From Enterococcus_E cecorum_C (GTDB lineage: Bacteria > Bacillota > Bacilli > Lactobacillales > Enterococcaceae): a stretch of DNA of 29,852 nucleotides. The translations under genes were made by a program, and so were the position numbers. Below the pieces are notes generated by a model. The model had not been told where the DNA came from. It searched no databases and saw nothing but the letters and a program-made list of their open reading frames with translations. Location: contig NZ_JBQKFH010000032.1 in assembly GCF_052119425.1 (NCBI RefSeq), positions 1-29,852 on the forward strand, read 5' to 3'. Below, piece after piece: positions 8,074 to 16,302 of this stretch; the stretch's first letter is position 1; each line of letters opens with the position of its first letter.

Positions 8074-9044
8074 TGGGCTTTGAAAGTAGATTTTCTGAAT
8101 ACCAATCAACTTTTAATAGGATGAAATCGAAAGAATATCATCAATCAAATAAATTTTTACCTCAGAAACATGGGAAAAATGTTTCTATTTTTGCTGGTAT
8201 ATATAATGGAAAATATTCCCTTTCTGTTGAGGGAAAATATTATGATTGTGATGCTAAAAGTACTCATTTAATTGAAGTACTTTATATTGAAAATGGTGAT
8301 AAATTTGCCACAGTTTACAGATTACTGGATGACTCATTAATTTCTATTTTTATTTCTTTTGCAATAGATTTGGAAAGTTTAGTGGATATAAATAATGATG
8401 TACTCCCGATAAATATTTATAATAGGTATATTTATTGGCAAAAAATGTTTATGAAAAGAAGAACCACTATTTCCGAAAAAGAAGTGAAAGGTTTAATTAA
8501 TGAATTGTTTATACTAAAAAACTATTTAATCCCTAAATACGGCATTGAAGACTCTATTAACGGTTGGATAGGAACAAACATGACAAAAAAAGATTTTGCA
8601 TTATCTTCAGGTGTTTGGTTTGAAGCAAAAGCGATTAGCGTTGGAAAAAAATCTGTAAGAATTTCTTCAATTGATCAATTAGTTTCTGATATGGATGGTT
8701 TCCTAGTCGTATCATTCTTGGAAAAAACAAGCGAGATAAATGAAAAAGGAATAAATCTTTTTTATCTAATGCGATACTTTTTGGAAGATTTAAATATTAC
8801 TGAAAGTCTAAAAACTGCAATACAGGTAAAGGTTTATAACATAGTTAGTAATCTTGATTTTATAAGTGATTCTTCTCATGTTTTGAATAAGTATAGATAT
8901 TTGTTCAAAAAGACAAATTTTTATCTTGTTGATAGTAGATTCCCTCAAATAGATTCAAATGTTATACCAAAAGGAATTAATGAAGTAAAATATAGTATTT
9001 ATCTTGATAGTATTGAAATTTTCAAAGTAGAGGATGAGTTCTAG
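8073..9044 (+). CDS. PD-(D/E)XK nuclease-like protein (DUF4420 type)
   Basis: A 323-residue protein fitting the 'PD-(D/E)XK motif protein' family (PF14390/DUF4420). The active-site set is visible: E144 in GLINELFIL, D174 in TKKDFALSSG, and E184-x-K186 in VWFEAKAI, which together form the metal-binding core of restriction-type nucleases. The region before it (FAGIYNGKYSLSVEG) is the family's beta-rich N-terminal part. In the operon it is the likely DNA-cutting subunit, moved or gated by the Z1 and MORC ATPases; that is inference from family and order. Its ATG overlaps the stop of the helicase gene, and the AIPR gene begins two bases after its own stop. No sign of truncation. Confidence 0.8.
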   Translation: MGFESRFSEYQSTFNRMKSKEYHQSNKFLPQKHGKNVSIFAGIYNGKYSLSVEGKYYDCDAKSTHLIEVLYIENGDKFATVYRLLDDSLISIFISFAIDLESLVDINNDVLPINIYNRYIYWQKMFMKRRTTISEKEVKGLINELFILKNYLIPKYGIEDSINGWIGTNMTKKDFALSSGVWFEAKAISVGKKSVRISSIDQLVSDMDGFLVVSFLEKTSEINEKGINLFYLMRYFLEDLNITESLKTAIQVKVYNIVSNLDFISDSSHVLNKYRYLFKKTNFYLVDSRFPQIDSNVIPKGINEVKYSIYLDSIEIFKVEDEF

Positions 9045-9046
9045 GT

Positions 9047-11146
9047 ATGGATATTAAAGAATATATGGAGAACTATTTGAATGATTTACAGGTACAAGCA
9101 GATACACTGATGATTAGTAAAGAAGAAGCTTTTGTTACTGATGTTGTAGAAAGGCTTAAAGAATCAGATATCGTATCGGAGATTAATATACATTATTTTA
9201 AAAATAAAGGTCGTCAAAATCGAACAATTGAATTTAATGGATATGGATACGAAGATAGTGATGGTTCATATAACTTATTTATTGTTGATGATTTAGAGGA
9301 CCTTGATTCAAATCTAACAAATGCAATGCTTGAAAAATTAATAAAAAAATTGGAAGAATTTGTATATTGTAGTATTGAGAAAAAATATTTAGTTTGGGAA
9401 CCAAGTAGTTATGGTTATGAAGCAGCAAGTGAAATTGAAAGATTATACAAAAATAAAAGTAATCTAGATACAGATTATGATTTAAAAAGAATCAGATTAT
9501 TCATATTGACAAATAAAATGCTATCTCAGCGGTTTAAAAATCAACAACGTGAAGAAATCTTTAATATTCCAGTCGAATATTCTGTGTATGACGCAAATCG
9601 CTTGTTTGATATTGCTAAGCAAGGTTTTGAGAAGGAACCCGTAAACATATCTTTCTCAGACTTTGGATATGATGGTATTTTTGGTATTAGATGTGCACAA
9701 AAAGACGGAGAATATGAAAGTTATTTGGCTTCAATCCCAGGTGATGTACTTTCAGAGATGTATATAGAATATGGCAATAGGATTTTAGAGGCAAATGTTA
9801 GGTCGTTTTTAAGTGTTAGAGGTAAAGTAAATAAAGGGATTAGACAGACGATATTAACTTCACCAGATAAATTTTTTATGCTAAATAATGGTGTAACTAT
9901 TACAAGTGACGGGTTAGTATTTGAAAATCGGGAAAACGGTATTTGGATTAAGCAAATTGATAATTTACAGATTGTAAATGGCGGGCAAACTACTGCTTCA
10001 TTAGCAAATGCAAAAATTAAGTCAAAAGCTGATTTATCTAGAATACAGGTTATGATGAAATTATCTGTAATAAAGGATAAAGATGTATCTGAAAAATTAG
10101 TTCCTGAAATTTCACGAGCTTCAAATTCACAAAATAAAGTTGATGAAGCCGACTTCTTTTCTAATCATCCATTTCATATTAAAATTGAAGATTTATCTAG
10201 AAGAGTTCTTGCACCTTCAATCAATGGTAATCAATATCAAACTTGTTGGTTTTACGAAAGGGCTAGGGGTCAATATGAAGTATCATTCCTAAAGTTAACA
10301 AAAGCAAAAGAAAAGGAATTCAAACAAAAGAATCCGAAAAATCAGGTGATAAAGAAAACAGATTTAGCAAAATATTATATGACTTTTGAAGGTTATCCTC
10401 ATGAAACAAGTAAAGGTGCCCAAAAAGTTATGAGAGAATTTTCAAAATTAATTCAAGGTGATGGAAATAAAAATGGATTATGGGAGGAAAATTCTTCTGA
10501 AATAAATGAACAATTTTTTAAAGATATCGTTTCAAAAGCTATCCTTTTTAAAGAAACAGAGAAATTAGTTTCACGACAAGAGTGGTATCTTGAAATAAAA
10601 GCATATCGAGCGAATATTGTCGCATATACTATTGCCATTCTTAATTGGTATGCTAAAAAAAATAAGAAAGAAATTGATTTAAAATCTATCTGGAATAAAC
10701 AATCAATCCCTACTGAACTAATTAATCAAATAAAAGTAACCTCAAAAGAAGTTTATGATAATCTTTTGAGCTATGAAGAAAGAACTACTTTAAATGTTAC
10801 TGAATGGGCAAAAAAAGAAACTTGTTGGAATTTTGCTAAGAAACTGAATTGGACAATTTTAAACGAGTTTGAAGATTCATTAATCGAACCTACAAAGCAT
10901 AAGAAAAATGATGTTACTGAAGCTACGGTTGATGCTATGAATTTTGTTTTTAATCAACCTAGTGATTTATGGGAAAAAATGAAGGTGTGGGGAGTTCAAC
11001 TGTCATATCTATCATATAGCGATGAAAAACTATTAGATTTAGCTAGTAAAGTTCTGTCTGGACGAGTTACTCTTAAAGATAGTCAATATAAAGATATAGT
11101 TTCGATTTATAATAGATTAATAAAAGAAGGGTATGTTTATGCATAA
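9047..11146 (+). CDS. AIPR family protein (abortive infection phage resistance)
   Basis: A 699-residue protein with the hallmark blocks of the AIPR family (PF10592): FMLNNGVTITSDG near 276-288 and LQIVNGGQTTASLANAK near 306-322, followed by SRASNSQNKVDEADFFSN. AIPR proteins were named after the lactococcal AbiR-type phage resistance context; the biochemical activity is not clearly known to me, and DNA binding or nuclease activity has been suggested. The N-terminal 200 residues (for example VWEPSSYGYEAASEIERL) and the C-terminal 200 are not recognised. It is the last gene of the four-gene operon and runs directly into a strong bidirectional terminator. The start is ATG, two bases after the previous stop, with GAGG just upstream. 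Confidence 0.85.
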   Translation: MDIKEYMENYLNDLQVQADTLMISKEEAFVTDVVERLKESDIVSEINIHYFKNKGRQNRTIEFNGYGYEDSDGSYNLFIVDDLEDLDSNLTNAMLEKLIKKLEEFVYCSIEKKYLVWEPSSYGYEAASEIERLYKNKSNLDTDYDLKRIRLFILTNKMLSQRFKNQQREEIFNIPVEYSVYDANRLFDIAKQGFEKEPVNISFSDFGYDGIFGIRCAQKDGEYESYLASIPGDVLSEMYIEYGNRILEANVRSFLSVRGKVNKGIRQTILTSPDKFFMLNNGVTITSDGLVFENRENGIWIKQIDNLQIVNGGQTTASLANAKIKSKADLSRIQVMMKLSVIKDKDVSEKLVPEISRASNSQNKVDEADFFSNHPFHIKIEDLSRRVLAPSINGNQYQTCWFYERARGQYEVSFLKLTKAKEKEFKQKNPKNQVIKKTDLAKYYMTFEGYPHETSKGAQKVMREFSKLIQGDGNKNGLWEENSSEINEQFFKDIVSKAILFKETEKLVSRQEWYLEIKAYRANIVAYTIAILNWYAKKNKKEIDLKSIWNKQSIPTELINQIKVTSKEVYDNLLSYEERTTLNVTEWAKKETCWNFAKKLNWTILNEFEDSLIEPTKHKKNDVTEATVDAMNFVFNQPSDLWEKMKVWGVQLSYLSYSDEKLLDLASKVLSGRVTLKDSQYKDIVSIYNRLIKEGYVYA

Positions 11147-11178
11147 AAAAAAATAGCGCAAAAAGCGCTATTTTTTTT
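11147..11178. terminator. Bidirectional terminator between the AIPR and methyltransferase genes
   Basis: A perfect 13-bp stem (11147-11159 with 11166-11178) has an A-run on the left arm and a T-run on the right arm, so it works in both directions. It fills the whole gap between the two convergent stop codons. Confidence 0.9.
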
Positions 11179-12481
11179 ATGCGTAATACGGATGTTCAGA
11201 GGTGAAATACAGAATATTCTTATTATCACTAAAATAAGTCTTATCGATTTCGTTAACTGTTTTGAAAATTTCTTCTAATACATTTACAACAATACTATTT
11301 CCAGCTAGTTTTAAAAATTTGGCATGACTGATAAATTTTCTGTTTTTAGAGATTTGTATATTTTGATCTTTTACAAATTGAAAATCATCTTCATCGAATC
11401 CCATTAATAAAAATGTTTCTCTAGGTGTCAAATTTCTGTAAGGCGCAAGTGATTTATTTTGTAATGGGAGTTGGTGAATAATAACCCCAGCCGTAGGATT
11501 TCTATCTTGCTTTGTAGTAATAGTTTTTGCAATTACATCGTTTACTTGTTGCCCTTCAGCTAAAATGACAGCGTTATTGTGAATTGAAATTCTTGATGGA
11601 GTGTAGTTTGGAATACTTTCAATAGCTTCTTTCAGATATGTTGGGTTTGAATAATCCAATCTTAAAAAATTGTCCAGTTTTGGATAATTTTCAGGTTGAA
11701 AAAAGCCATAATTATAATCTACTTTTTCAAGCATATTAAGAATTTTTTCATTATAACTATTATTTAAAACACTTAACATATATGTTCTGACTCTATTCTG
11801 AGGTATACCAAAGTCTCGAGCGTTCAATTGAAAAACTTTATTTATCTCATATCCAATATCATGTAACAAAGATTGCCATTTTTTGAAATTATCTACGTGC
11901 ATAGGGCTTTCAATTTGGGTTACATTTTCCATTAGTAAAAACTTTGGCAGAGGTTTATTTATTTCTTTATATTCCTTTAAAATACGTCCAATCTCCCATA
12001 ATAGACTTGATCTATTATTTGCTTCTGGATCTATTCCAGAGGTATTGTTCCACCAAAAGCTACTAATTGATAAATCTTGGCATGGAAAAGAATAGGTAAG
12101 TAAATCAGCATCAGGTAAATCTTGAGCATGTACATTTTGTATATCAACTAAGTTCTTGTTTCGCTCAATCGAATGTAATATTGCTTTCATTTGATCAATC
12201 GTCATTCTCTTTAATGCAGATTCAGTTATAGGTTCCTTTCCGTCAGAACTAATATTATATTTCTTTAACTGTTGAAATAATTCATCTTTTGAATAGTTCT
12301 TATATTGTTCTAGATTTTGTTTTCCGTGATGGATTAAATCATATGCATACATTGCACCAATCTCCCATTCACATGTAGCAACAATTTCATAGTCGAAATC
12401 TGAAATTTCATCTTTGATTCTGCTTAGTGCTTTTGCTTGTGCACCAATACCAGAAAAAGTCTCTATGACTCTAAGTACCAT
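11177..12481 (-). CDS. DNA cytosine-5 methyltransferase, candidate partner of the MORC/Z1 operon
   Basis: Predicted C5-cytosine DNA methyltransferase of 434 residues. Motif I is ETFSGIGAQ (about 7-15). Motif IV, with the catalytic cysteine, is TYSFPCQDLS (C134). Motif VI is MENV (about 184-187), motif VIII is IPQNRVRT (about 226-233), and motifs IX/X are seen in RETFLLMGF and KLAGNSIVV. The recognition sequence cannot be read from the target-recognition region. I set the start at 12481 because GGAGGG (12494-12489) sits seven bases upstream; the longer frame to 12532 lacks this. It has its own promoter and ends convergently against the AIPR gene. It differs strongly from the neighbouring GATC-type methylase, so it is not a duplicate. 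Pairing with the MORC/Z1 operon is inference. Confidence 0.88.
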   Translation of the reverse strand: MVLRVIETFSGIGAQAKALSRIKDEISDFDYEIVATCEWEIGAMYAYDLIHHGKQNLEQYKNYSKDELFQQLKKYNISSDGKEPITESALKRMTIDQMKAILHSIERNKNLVDIQNVHAQDLPDADLLTYSFPCQDLSISSFWWNNTSGIDPEANNRSSLLWEIGRILKEYKEINKPLPKFLLMENVTQIESPMHVDNFKKWQSLLHDIGYEINKVFQLNARDFGIPQNRVRTYMLSVLNNSYNEKILNMLEKVDYNYGFFQPENYPKLDNFLRLDYSNPTYLKEAIESIPNYTPSRISIHNNAVILAEGQQVNDVIAKTITTKQDRNPTAGVIIHQLPLQNKSLAPYRNLTPRETFLLMGFDEDDFQFVKDQNIQISKNRKFISHAKFLKLAGNSIVVNVLEEIFKTVNEIDKTYFSDNKNILYFTSEHPYYA

Positions 12482-12503
12482 AAAAAAGCCCTCCAATGTT
12501 TTT

Positions 12504-12532
12504 ATTTTAGCAGCATTTAAAAGAAAAAACAA
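12504..12532 (-). promoter_or_regulatory. Promoter of the first cytosine methyltransferase gene
   Basis: On the minus strand TTGTTT (12532-12527), 17-base spacer, TAAAAT (12509-12504). This lets the gene be transcribed separately from the upstream GATC-type methylase gene, 88 bases away. Confidence 0.5.
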
Positions 12533-12569
12533 TTGAGAGGGACCAAATATTAATTTTTTATTTTATTTT

Positions 12570-13868
12570 CTAATCTTCATGTTCAATCTTGTACAATTCA
12601 TCGCCAATTCTTTTTACAATTCCGGTAACCAAAGCATTTCCCATAAAGAACATACGCATGCGGTCGGAAACCTCAGAGATAGTTCCGTCTGCTGCTTTTT
12701 TGTATTTTGTCCAATCATCAGGAAAATCTTGTAGTCGTTCTGCTTCGATTGGAGTCAATAATCGATAACGTTCATTGATTTTTAGCAAGTGAGTAGAGCG
12801 ATTTACAGATCCTTCGCTTGTTAACATTGTTCTTGCTGGTAAAGACAAATCATCAAAAGGGGACATGCCACCTTCACTGTATATCCACTTGTGTCCGTCT
12901 GCTGTAGTTCTCTCTAATTTTTTTGGACCACGTAAATATTGGAATTTTTCAAGTTTATCTTTATCTGTTAAATAGTATTTTTCATCAACTTCTTCTTCGC
13001 TTTGAACGATTTCACCCAATGTTGTTGGTTTTTCATCTTGTGTAGGTACGGTATCAATCGTGAAATATCTACCATGTCGCATAATGCCAGTATTCCAAAC
13101 AGTACCACTAAAGTTTTCAGAAATTTCGACAACGTCTTCATCTAATTCATAGGAAGCAAATCTGTTTTTCACCGGAATTTGTTCAATAGGGAATTGTCGA
13201 GCAAATAAACCATCCTTAAAAATGTATTCGTCATACAAATGTTCATCAAAAAATAAATCAGATTCGGCTGTTTCAAATTTTTGGTCGATTTTTTTGGCAA
13301 AAGCTGTGTCATTACGATATACAAAGAAAAATACGCGTCGTCTTCTTTGTGCACGTCCGTATTGTGAAGCATCGATAACACGCCATTCAACAGAGTAGCC
13401 TAATTGGTTAAAAGCTGAGAGCATAATGGCGAAATCACGACCACGTTGTTTAGACGGTGATTTTAATAATCTATCTACATTTTCTAAAATCAAATATTTA
13501 GGTTTGATATGCGTAGTTGCACGAATAATTTGCCAGAAAAGTACGCCTTTTTTTCCTTCAATACCAAGTTCGTTTTTCTTTGAACGGGCAACAGAATAAT
13601 CTTGACAAGGAAAGCCACCGACAATCATATTCACGCCATTTTCTTTCATTTCATCGAATTTTTCATTTGGAATTAATTCGACATCTGTATTGATATGCTC
13701 CATCTCAGGAAATCGATAAACACCTACTTCAAAAGCGTCTTGAGATTTGCGAGATGGTTCGTATTGATTAGAATAAGTTGTTTGAAAGAAGTCTTTATTG
13801 GAATTATTTAGTCCAACGATAAAACCTCCAACGCCATCAAACATAGAAAATATTTTTAGTGAATCCAA
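12570..13868 (-). CDS. DNA cytosine-5 methyltransferase, M.Sau3AI type (GATC)
   Basis: Predicted C5-cytosine methyltransferase of 432 residues protecting GATC sites. Motif I is FSMFDGVGGF (about 7-16). Motif IV is GGFPCQDYS, with catalytic C88. Motif VI is LENVDRLL (about 128-135), and motif VIII is YGRAQRRRRVFFF. Motifs IX and X are LTPIEAERLQDFPDDW and MGNALVTGIVKRIG. GATC specificity is assigned from its divergent pairing with a Sau3AI-like endonuclease; known M.Sau3AI makes 5-methylcytosine in GATC. The start is TTG at 13868 with GAGGT (13881-13877) upstream; there is no closer ATG. All catalytic motifs are intact. The promoter -35 box contains a GATC site, which suggests feedback by methylation. 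Confidence 0.88.
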   Translation of the reverse strand: MDSLKIFSMFDGVGGFIVGLNNSNKDFFQTTYSNQYEPSRKSQDAFEVGVYRFPEMEHINTDVELIPNEKFDEMKENGVNMIVGGFPCQDYSVARSKKNELGIEGKKGVLFWQIIRATTHIKPKYLILENVDRLLKSPSKQRGRDFAIMLSAFNQLGYSVEWRVIDASQYGRAQRRRRVFFFVYRNDTAFAKKIDQKFETAESDLFFDEHLYDEYIFKDGLFARQFPIEQIPVKNRFASYELDEDVVEISENFSGTVWNTGIMRHGRYFTIDTVPTQDEKPTTLGEIVQSEEEVDEKYYLTDKDKLEKFQYLRGPKKLERTTADGHKWIYSEGGMSPFDDLSLPARTMLTSEGSVNRSTHLLKINERYRLLTPIEAERLQDFPDDWTKYKKAADGTISEVSDRMRMFFMGNALVTGIVKRIGDELYKIEHED

Positions 13869-13904
13869 TTTTTTACCTCGATTTCATTTTATTCAGATAA
13901 AAAA

Positions 13905-13933
13905 ATTATACACGAAAATGTCAAATTGATCAA
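13905..13933 (-). promoter_or_regulatory. Promoter of the GATC methylase gene with GATC inside the -35 box
   Basis: On the minus strand TTGATC (13933-13928), a 17-base spacer, and a perfect TATAAT (13910-13905). The -35 hexamer is half of the palindrome TTGATCAA (13926-13933), whose centre is the recognition site of the adjacent restriction-modification system. Confidence 0.7.
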
Positions 13934-13963
13934 GTAAAAGATATGGCACAATAGTATATTACT

Positions 13964-13972
13964 TGATAAAAT
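13964..13972 (+). promoter_or_regulatory. Extended -10 promoter of the Sau3AI-like endonuclease gene
   Basis: TGA-TAAAAT at 13964-13972 on the plus strand, with no convincing -35 box at 16-18 bases. This is weaker than the facing methylase promoter, as expected when methylation must come first. The ribosome site AGGGG follows at about 13988. Confidence 0.45.
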
Positions 13973-14001
13973 AGAATTAGTAATATTTAGGGGTAATCAA
14001 A

Positions 14002-15501
14002 ATGAGTGTAGAGTATAGAACAAAAGAACAAGTACATAATCGCGGATGTGAAGCTGTTGGTATGACGATGGGGGAGTTAGTAGCGAGCATGGACGAAAAA
14101 GCATCAGGAAAGAAATCAAAAGTTGGGGATGCTTGGGAATCTTGGTTCGGAGTGGATAAAAATAGTATTGCTGGGGCTGACTTGTCTGAAGCTGGTGTTG
14201 AACTAAAAGCTACACCAGTCAAGCATACAAAGAATGGCATTTCCGCAAAAGAGCGTCTAGTATTGAATATTATCAATTATGAAAAAGAATTTGATAAAAC
14301 ATTTCCAACTAGTTCATTTTGGAAAAAGAACCAATTGATGGAATTAGGTTTTTATGAACATGTGCCAGGTAAGAAATGGCAAGATTATGAATTGCTAAAA
14401 TCTGTGTTGTTTACATACCCAGAAAAAGACTTATTAATTATCAAGCAAGACTGGGAAAAAATTCATGATTATATCAAGACAGGGCGTGCCCATGAGTTAT
14501 CTGAAGGTATAACCATGTATTTAAGCGCTTGTACAAAAGGGGCAAGTAGTAAATCCGTTCGCGCACAGCATGAGAGTTTAAATGCTCCGATGGCCAAGCA
14601 ACGTGCTTATTCATTAAAAAGTGGATATATGACATATTTGCTAAGAGAATTTATCTTTGGTGAAAATGAAGACCCTCATATACGGGTAAAGCCTTTTGCT
14701 GATGGTGAAGTTTTTGAATGGCGTGCTCCATATTATACAGGTGAAAGTATTGTCAAAGATATTAGTATTTTACAAAACACTTCTTTAGAAAATTATATTA
14801 TCGATAGTTTGAAACCATATGTAGGGAAGACTGTTTCAGAATTAGCAAATCAATTTGGAATTGAGAAAGATGCAAAAGGAAATTATCCGAAAGCTATTAA
14901 TGCGATGCTTGCAAGTCGGATGTTAGGAATTCAAAAAGATTTAGAGAAGACGGAGGAATTCTTTAAAGCAAATATTCAAGTGAAGACGATTCGTGTACAA
15001 AAAAATCATAGTATTAAAGAAAGTATGAGTTTTCCAACGTTTGATTTTAAAGAGTTGATACAAGAGGATTGGGAAGAATCAACGTTAAGAGATTTGTTAG
15101 ACTCAGCAAAATTCTTCTTTGTGGTTTTTGAAGAGCAAGATAGTGGTGAATATGTTTTTAAAGGTGCGAAGTTCTGGTCCATGCCTGAAAGCGATTTGGA
15201 AAATATTGTGCGCCTAGCTTGGCAGCAAACCGTGGATACAATCAAATTTGGTGTTCAGTTACATTATGACGGTAAACGTGTAACAAATAATTTTATCGGT
15301 AAGTCTGATAAGCGTATTATTCATGTTCGTCCACATGCAAGTAAATCAAGCTATATTGCCAATGATAAAAACGCTAATCAGCTGCCTACTCCAGCGATTT
15401 GGACGAACAAACCGGCTAATTTTGCCAATGATTGGATGACGAAGCAGTGTTTTTGGTTAAATAATGATTATGTTTTTGAACAAATAAAAGATTTACTATA
15501 A
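14002..15501 (+). CDS. Sau3AI-family type II restriction endonuclease (GATC)
   Basis: Predicted endonuclease of 499 residues, close to the size of Sau3AI. The N-terminal domain carries the MutH/Sau3AI fold signature: KVGDAWESWFG (about 40-50), then AGADLSEAGVELKATPVK with D60, E67 and K69 as the metal-binding catalytic set. The C-terminal half (for example LRDLLDSAKFFFVVFEE and WSMPESDLENIVRLAW) corresponds to the second MutH-like domain, which in Sau3AI binds a second site and lacks activity. It cuts unmethylated GATC. The start is ATG with AGGGG upstream. The methylase is encoded divergently 133 bases away, and two further genes follow on the same strand. Confidence in the family is high; the exact specificity is inferred. 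Confidence 0.9.
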   Translation: MSVEYRTKEQVHNRGCEAVGMTMGELVASMDEKASGKKSKVGDAWESWFGVDKNSIAGADLSEAGVELKATPVKHTKNGISAKERLVLNIINYEKEFDKTFPTSSFWKKNQLMELGFYEHVPGKKWQDYELLKSVLFTYPEKDLLIIKQDWEKIHDYIKTGRAHELSEGITMYLSACTKGASSKSVRAQHESLNAPMAKQRAYSLKSGYMTYLLREFIFGENEDPHIRVKPFADGEVFEWRAPYYTGESIVKDISILQNTSLENYIIDSLKPYVGKTVSELANQFGIEKDAKGNYPKAINAMLASRMLGIQKDLEKTEEFFKANIQVKTIRVQKNHSIKESMSFPTFDFKELIQEDWEESTLRDLLDSAKFFFVVFEEQDSGEYVFKGAKFWSMPESDLENIVRLAWQQTVDTIKFGVQLHYDGKRVTNNFIGKSDKRIIHVRPHASKSSYIANDKNANQLPTPAIWTNKPANFANDWMTKQCFWLNNDYVFEQIKDLL

Positions 15502-15525
15502 AAATATGAGAATGGAGTGATTCAT

Positions 15526-16257
15526 ATGGTAGATTATAATGAAATTGTTAAAAAGTCTAATTTTAGAAAAGATACTCGTGCAGAACATGAATTAGGTATT
15601 TTTATGGATGAAAATTATTATTCTCGACTGTGTGAAGATAAGGCTCCGTATTTAACTTTTGAACGAGAAACTGATTTGAAATTACAATATGAAGGTATTG
15701 ATGTTATTATTCGATCAGATGATAATCGTGAAATTATCATTGATGAAAAATCCGCATTGTATTATACCAATAATAATTTACAGACTTTTGCTTTTGAATT
15801 GAGTTTCGAAAAAGATGGAAAAGTTAAAGATGGTTGGTTTGTTAAAGATGGGTTAAAAACAGAATATTATATGTTGATTTGGCCAAATGCTAGGTGTGAA
15901 AAAGATAAGAAGACTGGACAAAATATACAAGTAGACCTTGCAAAATTGACTTCGAAGGATTTTACAATTGTTGAAGCTATATTGTTGAGCAAGAAAAAGT
16001 TATTAGCTTACCTAGCTTCACTTGGTTTGACAAAAGAAGTATTGGTAGATAGAGCGAAACAGATGAGAGAAGTTTATCGATTTAGTGGGAATAATTATGC
16101 TCATGAAGATGAAGAGGGCATAGACTTTCTGCATTATACTTACACTTTGAGACTCGTTGAAAAGCCAATTAATTTGGTTATTGATAAGAAAAAGTTAGTA
16201 GAATTAGCTGATCGTGCATATTTTATTTCAGATAGAGGATATTTTCGATGCAATTGA
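15526..16257 (+). CDS. Predicted PD-(D/E)XK-like protein trailing the Sau3AI endonuclease
   Basis: A 243-residue protein that I do not recognise by name. A nuclease-like core can be read: EGIDVIIRSDD (D59), then after 13 residues D73-E74-K75 in EIIIDEKSAL, then a Q86 in NNLQTFAFEL. This spacing fits the PD-(D/E)XK superfamily (D...D-x-K). E47 in FERETD is a possible fourth ligand. I chose the ATG at 15526 because GGAG at 15514-15517 is well spaced; an in-frame GTG at 15517 lies within that site. It starts 24 bases after the endonuclease stop, so it is probably in the same transcript. It may be a second nuclease or an accessory DNA-binding factor. The nuclease call is a motif-based prediction. 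Confidence 0.6.
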   Translation: MVDYNEIVKKSNFRKDTRAEHELGIFMDENYYSRLCEDKAPYLTFERETDLKLQYEGIDVIIRSDDNREIIIDEKSALYYTNNNLQTFAFELSFEKDGKVKDGWFVKDGLKTEYYMLIWPNARCEKDKKTGQNIQVDLAKLTSKDFTIVEAILLSKKKLLAYLASLGLTKEVLVDRAKQMREVYRFSGNNYAHEDEEGIDFLHYTYTLRLVEKPINLVIDKKKLVELADRAYFISDRGYFRCN

Positions 16258-16302
16258 ATGGTGTAAGTTTTAGATTGGCTTAGTTTGACTAGGAGAATTA
16301 CA

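Noticed and set aside
3916..11146. DISARM or BREX assignment for the operon
   Set aside because: No DrmA/DrmB, PglZ, BrxC or PglX-like proteins are present; the Z1, MORC and AIPR set is a different combination.
11147..11178. Inverted repeat as an attachment or IS site
   Set aside because: A/T runs on both arms and the position between two convergent stop codons explain it fully as a bidirectional terminator.
13169..13390. Minus-strand open frame inside the GATC methylase gene
   Set aside because: It overlaps conserved methyltransferase coding sequence in another frame and has no family features.
11177..13868. Recent duplication of the two cytosine methyltransferase genes
   Set aside because: Apart from the universal motifs the proteins differ in N-termini, spacing and target-recognition regions, so they are separate lineages.
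13919..13924. TTGACA on the minus strand upstream of the GATC methylase
   Set aside because: Only eight bases from the TATAAT at 13905-13910; the TTGATC at 13928-13933 has the correct 17-base spacing.
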